Under the pieces are notes generated by a model, which was given only the letters and a program-made list of their open reading frames with translations, was not told the origin of the DNA and did not search any database. Made by a program: the position numbers and the translations under genes. Shown here in pieces: positions 9,845-18,182 of a DNA stretch of 32,201 bases (within the stretch, counting starts at the first letter, position 1; every line of letters begins with the position of its first letter). This DNA comes from Verrucomicrobiota bacterium (lineage in GTDB: Bacteria; Verrucomicrobiota; Verrucomicrobiia; Limisphaerales; JAEYXS01), in NCBI GenBank assembly GCA_023431185.1, contig JAEYXS010000070.1:1-32201 (forward strand), given 5' to 3'.

Positions 9845-10114
9845 TTATTTTCTGGACTTTGCCTCAATCACATCCGCGATGGTTCGGATGTTGATGTCTC
9901 CAATATCGTCTTCTGTGAAATCGAAAGCATCTACGAGATCTGCGACCAAGAAATGTTCCTCCAGGTTCACCAGTAGTTCCGTGAGATCGAATCCATCTGA
10001 GATGTATTGGGGAGCGAGCGGTGTATCGTAATCCAGTTTAATATCTGGAGGCATACCGAAAGTTTCGATGGTGAGCTCACGCACCATGGCCAGCGTCTGC
10101 TGTGTTGCTTTCAT
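9845..10114 (-). CDS. Acyl-carrier-protein-like protein lacking the phosphopantetheine serine
   Basis: The product is 89 aa, the size and helical layout of an acyl carrier protein. The segment from residue 40, DGFDLTELLVNLEEHF, matches the ACP helix II pattern DSLDxVELVxxLEExF, and the end TIADVIEAK matches the last helix (TVGDVVDYI). The serine that carries 4'-phosphopantetheine in DSL is Gly41 here. Ser39 sits two residues earlier and is not in the normal position. It may be a non-acylated ACP-like adaptor, or a diverged ACP whose serine has moved. No synthase or ligase is adjacent; a four-helix membrane protein follows 14 bp downstream. Fold similarity is moderately sure, function is not. 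Confidence 0.65.
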   Translation of the reverse strand: MKATQQTLAMVRELTIETFGMPPDIKLDYDTPLAPQYISDGFDLTELLVNLEEHFLVADLVDAFDFTEDDIGDINIRTIADVIEAKSRK

Positions 10115-10213
10115 GTCAGTGACTCTGAGGCAGCCTTATGATTCCCAACAGTGTTTGGAAAGTAAATCGTTTTGACACCACTAGGAGCGGCCAGGACTGC
10201 CGGTTCCTTCCGC

Positions 10214-12838
10214 TTATTCTTCCTCGCCCAACTCGTAGCTGGGTGAGGAATGGACGTCGAATTTCATTTTCTTCGCGCCTTGCTTACACAGCCAGTCCGC
10301 CAGTGCGGGCAGGCCTTCATCCGTCTTCTCAAAGGAGAGGAAGCCGAAATCGAGCAGCAGTCCGGCGCGGTCCACACTGCCAAATCGGGTGCTGTAAGCA
10401 CGTGCCGCCGGGGCGGGTGTTTGGTCGGTCAAGGGTAACTGGCCGAGCGGGCCGCCCATGGCGGTGAGGGCGAGGCGGTAGTTCTGGTTCGTGTAGTGAT
10501 TGACCGGAAGGGCCAGATAGGCGGCCGCCACGGCGGCATCCAGGCTCCGGTCTTTTTCCACCAACAGTTCACCGGACTTCTGGCGCAACATCTGGTAGCG
10601 CGCCTGTTGTTGTTCCTGCAGGGTGCGGGCTTCGGCTAGTTCACCGCGGCGACGGGCAGCGGCGGCTTCCTTGCTGAGACGGCTCCACTCCGGATCGTCC
10701 TGCGGTTTCACATCCAGATCGATCAATTTGAGAAAGGTGGCCCGGGCTTTGGCGTGTTCACTGCGGACCAACTGGCTGCGCTGGTCTGCGGGATGCCAGG
10801 GCGGGATGAGGTGCAGTTGGGCCGGGAGATGGAGATAATTCGCCAGTTCGGTGTAGGCCTGCGCCGCCTTGTTCGTGTCGGGCAGGAGGCATTGGATGCG
10901 CAAGGACGCCGTCATGTTGGTGTTCTGGACGAAGACGTTGGTGGCCCCGCTCTCGAGGCGGCTGATCCATTGGCGGCGGGCCGCATCGTTCTCGGCCGCC
11001 TGGCTGAACATGAGCAGGGAACCAAAGCGTGTCAGCCGTCCGTCATCACCGGCGACCTGGTCTTTGAAGCGGTCATAGGCGGCAGTGGCCGCCGTGTCAT
11101 CGGCATACTGGCCGAAGATGGTCAGCCGATTGGTGGCGGTCAGGGTGCCGGTCCGCGACACGGTGCCGCAGACGTATTCGTGCTCGGGCTGGAACATGGC
11201 ACTGTCGATGAATTTGCCCATGTCACCGCCCTTGTTCAGGATGAGCACGGCGGCCATCACGAGGGTCAGCACGATGGAACCGAGATGGACGAAGGTCAGG
11301 CCGATGGTGGCGAGAAGACCAGGCGGGCGGTTGTAGATGCCCTCGTAAACTTCCAGCGTCTGCTGGGCCAGAGTCTTGGCGTTCGTGCCTTTGGGCATGG
11401 CCGCGCGCAGGTCGCTGATGATGCGACCGGAGACCTGATACGGGATGTTTTCCACCTTCTCAGCTGGAGGCGGCAGTTCCTCCCGGCGCAACCGGTGCGT
11501 GATCTGGGCGAGCTTGTATGCGATCGGCAGCCCGATGAGCATCAGGATGCCGAGAAACATGAAAATACGGTCACCGGTCGTGATGCTTACGACCAGCAGA
11601 CCGAGTCCGGCCAGGGAGCGGAAGGCCAGGTCGAGGTACGGATGCCGGGAGAAGTACAGCGTATGCACCACCCAACCACCGTCGAGCGGCAGGATGGGCA
11701 GCAGATTGAAACCATTCAGGATCAAGGTGAGCAAGGAGGCCTCCAGCATCCATTCCTGCCGGGTGATGAGACCGATGCCGCCCAGCACCGTGCCGAGCAA
11801 AATGCCGGGCAGCGGGCCCATCAGCGAGACCACCACCTGTTTCCAGGCCGCGACGTTGAAGCGCTGGCCGGTCACCGCCGCCCCGAAGAGCGGGATAAAG
11901 AACATGCGGAGATTCCGGTACCCAAAAATCCGCATGGTGAGGAAGTGGCCCAGTTCATGGAACAGCAGGATGGGAATGAGCATCAGGACGAACTTCCACT
12001 CCCACTTCAACGAACCGGCCCCGAGGAAGACCAAAATGGAGATGCCCAGAAAGACCAGACCGCTGACCCAGGAAGATTTGACCTTCCGCAGTTGCTCCAT
12101 CTGGGTGAGGACGGCGGCATCACCCGGCGGAATGGCCGAAGGGTCCGCGTCCGGCGTGACAGGCGCGGGTTGCTCGGCTGGCGGGATGGCCGCAAACCGG
12201 CCGCTGGCGACATGAAAATCACGGATCAGGGTATGATAGGCATGGACCAACTGCCGGGTGCCTTCGGTGTCCGCCAGCGGCAAGGCCTGCGCCGGTTGCG
12301 CGGCCACGGCGGCTTGGTGCTTGGCCCATAATTCACCGACGGTGGCCTGAGGGGTGTAGGTCGCCTGGACCAAGGCCGGTGAGGGACTGTCGAACTTGCC
12401 GCCGCTGGTGACTACGTAGCCGCCGTTAGCAAAGCCTGTGATGAAAACGGGGAAGAGGTAGGTCTTGGCCGGATGGGGGACATCCCAGCGCCGGTAGTGC
12501 AGCCGCGCCACTACGGGATGCTCCGGGTGGCGGAAATCCTGTTCCAGTATCAGGTGGGAGTGGATGGGGTCCCGGATGAGATGGGCCAGGACCAGTTCAA
12601 AGCCCATCTCCTCCAGCAACTGCCGTGTGGGTGCGGTAAGCGCCTGCAAATCGGCGGGCACGGCTCCCGGGGCGATCTCATACGGCGTCAATTCCTGGAC
12701 GTTCGGGTCATCCGAGGAGGCCGGCATGTCCAGCCGGAACAATTTGACGAAGAAAAAGGTCAGCGCGGCGCTGATGAGCGGATTGCCGGTCCGCATTTCC
12801 TGCCAGGACATCCTTGAAGTCCGTATGCGATAGAACAT
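10214..12838 (-). CDS. Site-2 protease-like (M50) membrane metalloprotease with large soluble domains
   Basis: The product is 874 aa. The zinc-binding HELGH (residues 294-298) lies in a membrane helix, and the second motif, NLLPILPLDGG with Asp386, completes the M50/S2P active site, so the enzyme is probably active. About 240 residues precede the membrane core, then hydrophobic helices surround both motifs (about residues 248-470), with a further helix near residue 540. The roughly 330 C-terminal residues are soluble, with an Ala/Glu/Arg-rich helical stretch (about residues 680-740). S2P-type proteases cut substrates within or near the membrane; the substrate here is unknown. The ATG at 12838 is preceded by AGGGGAG four bases away; a longer frame to 13009 would run across the rpmH promoter region. 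It is divergent from rpmH. Confidence 0.85.
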   Translation of the reverse strand: MFYRIRTSRMSWQEMRTGNPLISAALTFFFVKLFRLDMPASSDDPNVQELTPYEIAPGAVPADLQALTAPTRQLLEEMGFELVLAHLIRDPIHSHLILEQDFRHPEHPVVARLHYRRWDVPHPAKTYLFPVFITGFANGGYVVTSGGKFDSPSPALVQATYTPQATVGELWAKHQAAVAAQPAQALPLADTEGTRQLVHAYHTLIRDFHVASGRFAAIPPAEQPAPVTPDADPSAIPPGDAAVLTQMEQLRKVKSSWVSGLVFLGISILVFLGAGSLKWEWKFVLMLIPILLFHELGHFLTMRIFGYRNLRMFFIPLFGAAVTGQRFNVAAWKQVVVSLMGPLPGILLGTVLGGIGLITRQEWMLEASLLTLILNGFNLLPILPLDGGWVVHTLYFSRHPYLDLAFRSLAGLGLLVVSITTGDRIFMFLGILMLIGLPIAYKLAQITHRLRREELPPPAEKVENIPYQVSGRIISDLRAAMPKGTNAKTLAQQTLEVYEGIYNRPPGLLATIGLTFVHLGSIVLTLVMAAVLILNKGGDMGKFIDSAMFQPEHEYVCGTVSRTGTLTATNRLTIFGQYADDTAATAAYDRFKDQVAGDDGRLTRFGSLLMFSQAAENDAARRQWISRLESGATNVFVQNTNMTASLRIQCLLPDTNKAAQAYTELANYLHLPAQLHLIPPWHPADQRSQLVRSEHAKARATFLKLIDLDVKPQDDPEWSRLSKEAAAARRRGELAEARTLQEQQQARYQMLRQKSGELLVEKDRSLDAAVAAAYLALPVNHYTNQNYRLALTAMGGPLGQLPLTDQTPAPAARAYSTRFGSVDRAGLLLDFGFLSFEKTDEGLPALADWLCKQGAKKMKFDVHSSPSYELGEEE

Positions 12839-12842
12839 GTGT

Positions 12843-12849
12843 CTCCCCT
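12843..12849 (-). promoter_or_regulatory. Ribosome binding site of the M50 protease gene
   Basis: Read on the minus strand, AGGGGAG lies four bases before the ATG at 12838 and supports that start over the upstream in-frame ATG at 13009. Confidence 0.65.
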
Positions 12850-12990
12850 TTTGCGTGGTTGGCTGTGGTCCGCAGTAAAGCCGGAGGGTTGGTGCAGTCA
12901 CAAGCAAAAAGCTGATTCCAAGGGATGTTTTGCGGCAGATAGAGCGGCAAATGGCGGGGAATTTAATCGTCTTCTTGGTGCCGCTGGCGC

Positions 12991-13018
12991 TTGACACCTC
13001 TTGGTTCACTGGTAGTCT
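12991..13018 (+). promoter_or_regulatory. Candidate promoter of the rpmH-rnpA-yidD-yidC-jag cluster
   Basis: A perfect TTGACA (12991-12996) is followed after 16 bp by TAGTCT (13013-13018), which matches three of six -10 positions. It lies about 100 bp upstream of rpmH in the 276-bp gap divergent from the M50 gene. The -35 is strong and the -10 is weak, so the pairing is tentative. Confidence 0.45.
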
Positions 13019-13114
13019 CTGCGGCTCCGTTTATGGCGGGGTGTCGGGCGCGGCGGGTTTGCCTGCCTGACATAGTGGCTTGCGCCACAGACATTTAAAT
13101 CGAGAGACAGACGC

Positions 13115-13252
13115 ATGAAACGCCAGTATCAACCTTCGAAGATGCGCCGCAAGCGGCAGCATGGTTTCTTGAGCCGTAATTCCACGAAGAGCGGCCGTGA
13201 GATCCTCCGCCGCCGTCGTAATTTGGGCCGCAAGCGCCTGACTCCGGTATAA
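13115..13252 (+). CDS. rpmH: Large ribosomal subunit protein bL34
   Basis: The product is a 45-aa, highly basic protein, starting MKRQYQPSKMRRKRQHGF and ending GRKRLTPV. Length, composition and the conserved HGF...R..T..GR..L..RR..GR..L pattern are those of bL34, a structural protein of the large subunit. It heads the conserved rpmH-rnpA-yidD-yidC-jag cluster, with rnpA 16 bp downstream. In many bacteria dnaA and the origin lie just upstream of rpmH; here an M50 protease gene takes that place and I saw no DnaA-box cluster in the gap. Confidence 0.96.
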   Translation: MKRQYQPSKMRRKRQHGFLSRNSTKSGREILRRRRNLGRKRLTPV

Positions 13253-13268
13253 TTTCCCGCGAGGCCGC

Positions 13269-13649
13269 ATGGCCGAAGACCGCCCAAAGGCGTTTGGTCT
13301 GCCCCGGTCCGCGCGGTTGCGGCTGGGGCATGAGTTTCGCCGGGTAAAAGAGGGCGGCCAACGGCTCGTACATGGCTGTTTGATCGCCAACTGGCTGGTC
13401 TTGCCGGAAGGCAGCGAATCCCGGCTGGGCGTCGTGACCAGCCGGAAAATCGGCGGAGCAGTGGTCCGGAACCGGGCTCGGCGATTGATGCGGGAGACGT
13501 TCCGGCTGAACCGGGGCCACCTGAAATCACCCGTGGAACTGGTTTTGGTGGCGCGGGCGTCCATCGTGGGCAAGAGCCGGCAGGAGGTGGAACGTGAATA
13601 TTTCACGGTCTTGCGCCGGGCCGGTTTGCTGAAGGAAACAGAAACCTGA
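13269..13649 (+). CDS. rnpA: Ribonuclease P protein component
   Basis: The product is 126 aa, normal for RnpA. It is the protein subunit of RNase P, which helps the catalytic RNA bind precursor tRNA and remove its 5' leader. The family signature is seen in LGVVTSRKIGGAVVRNRARR followed by LMRETFR, including the RNR RNA-binding motif, with the N-terminal LRLGHEFRRV strand before it. The ATG at 13269 follows a GCGAGG stretch. The stop TGA shares its last base with the yidD start (TGATG), suggesting translational coupling. Confidence 0.95.
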   Translation: MAEDRPKAFGLPRSARLRLGHEFRRVKEGGQRLVHGCLIANWLVLPEGSESRLGVVTSRKIGGAVVRNRARRLMRETFRLNRGHLKSPVELVLVARASIVGKSRQEVEREYFTVLRRAGLLKETET

Positions 13650-14005
13650 TGCGCTTAATGCAACACCTTTTGACGGGCATCATCCGGCTGTATCGCTGGC
13701 TGGTGTCGCCGGTGTTGACGTCGCTCTTCAATCCGAACGGCCTGTGCCGGTTCAATCCCAGTTGCTCGGAATACGCCCTGCAAGCCATCCAGACGCACGG
13801 GGCCATCCGCGGTTCCTGGCTCGCTTTCAAGCGCATCCTGCGTTGCAACCCTTGGGGCTCCTTCGGTTTTGATCCCGTGCCGCCCAAGCATTCGCAAGAT
13901 TGCGGTTGTGAAGCGCACACTCACTCTTTGAAGCCGGAAACCCCTGCCCGCCCGGCAGAACTGGCCGGTGGTTCCGCTTTTGCACCTCGTCCGACTTCCT
14001 CGTAA
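13649..14005 (+). CDS. yidD: Membrane protein insertion efficiency factor YidD
   Basis: The product is 118 aa. The core CRFNPSCSEYALQAI and GSWLAFKRILRCNPW, with the conserved Cys and NP motifs, is diagnostic of YidD (UPF0161/DUF37), a small membrane-associated protein that assists YidC-dependent insertion. An amphipathic N-terminal helix (TGIIRLYRWLVSPVL) is present. Family members are usually 70-90 aa; here about 35 extra residues, rich in His, Pro and Ala and including CGCEAHTHS, follow the core. It overlaps rnpA by 1 bp and yidC by 1 bp. Confidence 0.93.
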   Translation: MRLMQHLLTGIIRLYRWLVSPVLTSLFNPNGLCRFNPSCSEYALQAIQTHGAIRGSWLAFKRILRCNPWGSFGFDPVPPKHSQDCGCEAHTHSLKPETPARPAELAGGSAFAPRPTSS

Positions 14006-15816
14006 TGGATCGTAAATCAATCATCATTCTCGCGCTTTCGTTTGGCCTGCTCATCGGCTGGGTGCCGTTGACCCACATGATCTGGGGTCCGCCACCGCCA
14101 CCACCGACAACTGCAGTGACCGGCTCCAACGCCCCGGCCGGCGGCACGAATGGCACAGTGGCGGGCACGAACACAACCGCAGCCGTTCCCGCGCCCGCTT
14201 CAGTGAACGCTCCGGGCACGGCAGCAGCCACGTTGCTCATCGCGCCGAACACGCCGGAGCAGACGGAGATGCTCGTCACGGAGGACGCGCAATACACGTT
14301 CACCTCGCACGGCGGCGGCATCAAGCTGGTGGAGCTGGTGAAGTATCCGCATTCCGTGGGCTCCAAGAACGGCACGGACACGAACAAGTTCGCCTCGCTC
14401 AACACCAAGGCTCCAGTACCGGCGATGGCACTGCTGGGCGGCACTGACATCGAAGGCGATGGCGTTTACAAGCTGACGAAGAGCGGCAAGACGATCCGCG
14501 CGGAGATGGCGCTGACGAACGGCCTGCATATCGTGAAGGAGTTTACGGCGGGCACGAATTACCTGATCCACACGAAGGTGCGCATCGAGAACCGCACCGC
14601 CCAGAATGTCCGCCTGCCGTCACAGACGCTCATCTTTGGCACCGCCACGCCCCAGAGCGTGCATGATGATGAGACCACGATGGGCTTCATCTGGTATAAC
14701 GGAAAAGATGACGAGCACATCGGCGGCACCTGGTTTGACAACCGTTTCCTTGGCTGTTTCCCGGGCAAACCCCGCCTGGAATATCTGGGCGGCATGAACG
14801 ATGTGGCTTGGGCGGCGGTGAACAACCAGTTCTTCGCCCTCGCCGCCATCCCGAAGGAACCGGCCCCGCAGATCGTCTCCCGGCGCATCAACATGACGCC
14901 GCCCTCGGCCGCTGAGATCGCGGCCGACCGGCGGGCCAATCTGAACCCGCACGGTTTCCAGACGGGCTTTGTCTATCCTGAATCCATCCTGCCCGCCAAC
15001 GGCTCCCTGGAGCGCGAGTACGATCTCTTTGCCGGTCCGCGCGAGTACAATACCCTGTCCCGGCTGGCCACGAAGTACAGCAACAATCTGGACCTGGTGA
15101 TGAACTTCGGCGGGTTCTTTGGTTTCTTCGCCAAGGCGCTGCTGCTCTCCATGAACGGACTGGCCGCCTGGGGCTTGAACTATGGCTGGGCCATCGTGCT
15201 CATCACGGTGATCGTGAAGCTCGTCTTCTGGCCGCTCACCCATGCGAGCACCAAGTCCATGAAGCGCATGGCCGCCCTGGCCCCGGAACTCAAGAAGATC
15301 CAGGACAAGTACAAGGAAGACCCGCAGAAGCTGGCCCAGAAACAGATGGAACTGTGGCGCGAAAATAAGGTGAACCCCTTCGGGAGCTGCCTGCCGATGC
15401 TGTTGCAGATCCCCGTGTTCTTCGGCTTCTTCACGATGCTGCGCACGGCCATCGAATTGCGCGGCGCCGAGTTCCTCTGGGTGGCCGATCTGTCCCAACC
15501 GGACACGGTTTTCGTCATCCCGGGCATCAATTTTCCGGTCAATCCCCTGCCCATCCTGATGGGCGTGACAATGTTCTGGCAGGCCCGCATCACGCCGATG
15601 TCCCCGACCATGGACCCGGTGCAGCAGAAGATGATGCAATACATGCCGTTGATATTCCTCGTGTTCCTATATAATTACTCGGCCGGTCTGGCGGTTTACT
15701 GGACCACGAACAACCTGCTGACCATCTTGCAGACCAAGATAACGAATTCTCAACCGGACAAGCCCGTGGCCGAAGCGCCCAAGGCCCCCGTCGCCCCGGT
15801 GAAGAAGAAGAAATAG
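14005..15816 (+). CDS. yidC: Membrane protein insertase YidC
   Basis: The product is 603 aa, a long YidC of the Gram-negative type. YidC/Oxa1 inserts and folds inner-membrane proteins, alone or with SecYEG. The first membrane helix (residues about 4-27) is followed by a Pro/Ala/Thr/Gly-rich linker (about 29-85), the periplasmic beta-sandwich domain (about 90-350) and the C-terminal Oxa1 core (about 375-575), whose motif region includes LVFWPLTHASTKSMKRM and FGSCLPMLLQIPVFFGFF. The tail ends in a lysine cluster that could touch the ribosome. It overlaps yidD by one base (TAATG), and jag follows 39 bp later. Confidence 0.96.
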   Translation: MDRKSIIILALSFGLLIGWVPLTHMIWGPPPPPPTTAVTGSNAPAGGTNGTVAGTNTTAAVPAPASVNAPGTAAATLLIAPNTPEQTEMLVTEDAQYTFTSHGGGIKLVELVKYPHSVGSKNGTDTNKFASLNTKAPVPAMALLGGTDIEGDGVYKLTKSGKTIRAEMALTNGLHIVKEFTAGTNYLIHTKVRIENRTAQNVRLPSQTLIFGTATPQSVHDDETTMGFIWYNGKDDEHIGGTWFDNRFLGCFPGKPRLEYLGGMNDVAWAAVNNQFFALAAIPKEPAPQIVSRRINMTPPSAAEIAADRRANLNPHGFQTGFVYPESILPANGSLEREYDLFAGPREYNTLSRLATKYSNNLDLVMNFGGFFGFFAKALLLSMNGLAAWGLNYGWAIVLITVIVKLVFWPLTHASTKSMKRMAALAPELKKIQDKYKEDPQKLAQKQMELWRENKVNPFGSCLPMLLQIPVFFGFFTMLRTAIELRGAEFLWVADLSQPDTVFVIPGINFPVNPLPILMGVTMFWQARITPMSPTMDPVQQKMMQYMPLIFLVFLYNYSAGLAVYWTTNNLLTILQTKITNSQPDKPVAEAPKAPVAPVKKKK

Positions 15817-15855
15817 GCTCGTCAACCGTACACGGAACCATAAAACGTTACTCGT

Positions 15856-16305
15856 ATGGCAGTGAAACCTAAGGAAACATTGGCAGAGTTGCTGGGCCAT
15901 CTCGGCTTTCCGGCAACCGTGGAGGAACATCAACTGGAGGACGGCCTCCTGCTGGATGTGAAGGCAGATGATGCCGGCCGCCTGATCGGCCGTCAGGGCC
16001 AGACCCTCGGTGCGCTCCAATACCTCGTGAACCGCCTGCTCATCCGCCAAGACCCCGCCGCACCGAAGGTGATGGTGGACGTGGCCGGCTACCGCGCCGA
16101 GGCCCGTGATGCCTTGGTGAAGAAAGCGAAGGAAGCCGCCGAAAAAGTGCGCCGCTGGGGTGACATCGTGGAACTGGAGCCGATGAGCCCGTTCGACCGG
16201 CGTATTGTGCACAACGCCATCAAGGACGACCCGGACATCGAGACCCACAGCGTGGAAGTGGAAGGCACCACCAAGAAGGTGGTCATCCTGCGGCCGAAGC
16301 GCTGA
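15856..16305 (+). CDS. jag: Jag/KhpB-type RNA-binding protein (KH and R3H domains)
   Basis: The product is 149 aa. A KH-like domain with the GxxG loop GRQG (in RLIGRQGQTLGALQYLVN, about residues 42-59) is followed by an R3H domain whose motif is seen in DRRIVHNAI (R-x3-H). These proteins bind single-stranded RNA in the cytoplasm and form a complex with KhpA; the matching KhpA gene lies at 24492-24737. The N-terminal Jag-N domain of some firmicute versions is missing, which is common in other phyla. It is the last gene of the rpmH cluster, with a strong terminator starting 21 bp after its stop. Confidence 0.93.
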   Translation: MAVKPKETLAELLGHLGFPATVEEHQLEDGLLLDVKADDAGRLIGRQGQTLGALQYLVNRLLIRQDPAAPKVMVDVAGYRAEARDALVKKAKEAAEKVRRWGDIVELEPMSPFDRRIVHNAIKDDPDIETHSVEVEGTTKKVVILRPKR

Positions 16306-16326
16306 GCTGAGCGAGAACCATTTCCT

Positions 16327-16359
16327 CCCCGCCCGAGCGCTGCTTGGGCGGGGATTTTT
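16327..16359 (+). terminator. Rho-independent terminator after jag
   Basis: An 8-bp perfect stem, CCCCGCCC/GGGCGGGG (16327-16334 with 16346-16353), with an 11-base loop that can extend the pairing, is followed by five T. It closes the rpmH-jag cluster. Confidence 0.88.
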
Positions 16360-16499
16360 GCGTAAACTTCCTTGTGCAGATCAGCGATTGGCCGCTGTTT
16401 GGTACAGGGCAACCAGGTTTCACCCGGGTTAAACTTTCTTCACGGTCTGATATTCTCCTTTCCGTTCTTTCCCGTTGCGGTTAGAGGATTCCTGCGCTT

Positions 16500-17333
16500 A
16501 TGAAATCGTACCGCCTGAACCGTCTATTTAATGCCAAGTCTGGCCGTTGCTTTGACGTCGCCGTGGACCATGGCTTCTTCAATGAACGCGGCTTTTTGCA
16601 GGGCATCGAAGACCTCGGCGAAAGCGTGAAAACGCTCGTGGCCGCAAATCCCGATGCCATACAACTCACGGTCGGCCAGGCGCGCCATCTGCAAGCCATT
16701 CCGGGCAAATTGAAGCCCGCGCTCGTCCTGCGCACGGACGTGGCGAATGTCTATGGCACCCAGCTCCCGCGCACGCTTTTCAGCCGCATGATCGAGCAAC
16801 CGGTAGAACAGGCCCTGCGTCTCGATGCCACCTGCGTCGTCGTGAACCTCTTCCGCATCCCGGAACAGCCGGAGGTGACCGATCAATGCATCCAGAATAT
16901 TTTGCGCATCAAGCCGGAGTGCGACCGCTACGCCATGCCGCTCATGATCGAACCGTTGGTATTCCAGGCGAACCAAAAGGCGGGCGGCTACATGGTGGAT
17001 GGTGATCTGGATAAGATTCTCCCGCTCGTCCGTCAGGCGGTGGAACTCGGTGCGGATATCATCAAGGCAGATCCGACAGATGACGTGTCCGTCTATAACC
17101 AAGTCGTGAAGATCGCGGGCGGCATTCCGGTGCTGGTGCGTGGTGGTGGCAAGGCAGCGGACAAAGAAATTCTCGAGCGCACGGAGAAGCTCATGGGCCA
17201 AGGCGCGCACGGCATCGTCTATGGCCGCAACATCATCCAGCACAAAGACCCGGCAGGCATGACGAAGGCGCTCATGGCCATCGTCCACGACGGCGCCACG
17301 GCGATAGAAGCCGCCAAATTCATCAAAGCCTAG
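16500..17333 (+). CDS. Class I aldolase of the DhnA/FbaB (DeoC/LacD) family
   Basis: The product is 277 aa. It has the TIM-barrel signatures of the DhnA/FbaB/LsrF group: FDVAVDHGFF near the N-terminus, ADIIKADPTDD with the likely Schiff-base Lys189, PVLVRGGGK for phosphate binding and GIVYGRNI near the end. These enzymes make or break carbon-carbon bonds of phosphorylated sugars; fructose-1,6-bisphosphate aldolase is one option, and other ketose phosphates are equally possible. It begins after the jag terminator, and cmk follows after 19 bp, so an operon with cmk and plsC is likely. Family is confident, substrate is not. Confidence 0.85.
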   Translation: MKSYRLNRLFNAKSGRCFDVAVDHGFFNERGFLQGIEDLGESVKTLVAANPDAIQLTVGQARHLQAIPGKLKPALVLRTDVANVYGTQLPRTLFSRMIEQPVEQALRLDATCVVVNLFRIPEQPEVTDQCIQNILRIKPECDRYAMPLMIEPLVFQANQKAGGYMVDGDLDKILPLVRQAVELGADIIKADPTDDVSVYNQVVKIAGGIPVLVRGGGKAADKEILERTEKLMGQGAHGIVYGRNIIQHKDPAGMTKALMAIVHDGATAIEAAKFIKA

Positions 17334-17352
17334 TTTTTCTCATTCGTATTAC

Positions 17353-18006
17353 ATGGAATCACCGATTGTCATCGCCATCGACGGGCCCAGCGCCAGCGGC
17401 AAGAGCACGAACTCGAAGCTCATCGCCAGGAAACTTGGTTATATCTACGTGGACACTGGGGCGATGTATCGCACCCTCGCCTGGTATTGCCTGAAGAACA
17501 ACATCGACGTGGACGACGAGAAAGCCGTCGCCGCCGCCTTGCGGAAGTGGAAGACTTCGCTGGTGAACCAGGACGGCCATGCCCGCCTGCTGGTGGAAGG
17601 CTACTATCCCGAAAAAGAGATCCGCACCGCCGAGACCAGTGCCGCCGTCGCGAAGGTGGCGGCCGGCCCCAAGGTGCGTGACTGGATGAAGAAGAAGCAG
17701 CGCGAGTGCATCGAGTTCGGCAATCTGGTGATGGAAGGCCGGGACATCGGCACGAATGTGTTTCCGGAGACGGATTTCAAATTTTATCTCGATGCCTCTT
17801 TGGAAGAACGCAACCGCCGCCGGGTGGCGGATGGCGTGCAGGACAATCTGGCAGAGCGCGACCAGCGCGACAGCCAGCGCAAGGCCGCGCCGCTCATGAT
17901 CGCGCTTGGAGCCACGCTGATCAACAACTCGGGCGAGACCCCCGAAGTGACCTCGAACCGCATCATCGCCGAGTTTCACAAGAAGCAGGCGGAAGTGAAG
18001 CGGTGA
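17353..18006 (+). CDS. cmk: Cytidylate (CMP/dCMP) kinase
   Basis: The product is 217 aa, normal length. It phosphorylates CMP and dCMP to their diphosphates with ATP, feeding nucleic acid and CDP-lipid synthesis. Seen are the P-loop GPSASGKST (residues 11-19), DTGAMYR, MEGRDIGTNVFP, the lid-region ERNRRRVADG and ERDQRDSQR, which bind nucleotide and phosphate. cmk is 19 bp downstream of the aldolase gene and is followed by plsC, a familiar cmk-plsC arrangement. Confidence 0.96.
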   Translation: MESPIVIAIDGPSASGKSTNSKLIARKLGYIYVDTGAMYRTLAWYCLKNNIDVDDEKAVAAALRKWKTSLVNQDGHARLLVEGYYPEKEIRTAETSAAVAKVAAGPKVRDWMKKKQRECIEFGNLVMEGRDIGTNVFPETDFKFYLDASLEERNRRRVADGVQDNLAERDQRDSQRKAAPLMIALGATLINNSGETPEVTSNRIIAEFHKKQAEVKR

Positions 18007-18182
18007 ACCATTTGGGCGCGGCCTTGACCGGCCGCGCGGAAACAAACCGGAAGCAACCCATCATGCCAGCCGATGAGCATAGCGCGAAAGTGCAGACGGG
18101 ATGATCTTTGTTCCCTAGACACATCTGGAGCAAGGCCTCTGGTTTCAAGGCTTCTTGGGCACATCTGCGGTCACACTCCATC

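Noticed and set aside
10754..12331. Long plus-strand open frame of 525 codons opposite the M50 gene
   Set aside because: It is His/Gln/Glu/Arg-rich text typical of an antisense frame in GC-rich DNA, and the opposite strand has clear M50 motifs and a good ribosome site.
14620..15639. Minus-strand 339-codon open frame inside yidC
   Set aside because: It has His-rich antisense composition with no family resemblance; yidC on the plus strand is unambiguous.
18063..18104. 13-codon frame between cmk and plsC
   Set aside because: Too short to support, with no ribosome-binding signal; could be a leader but nothing shows it.
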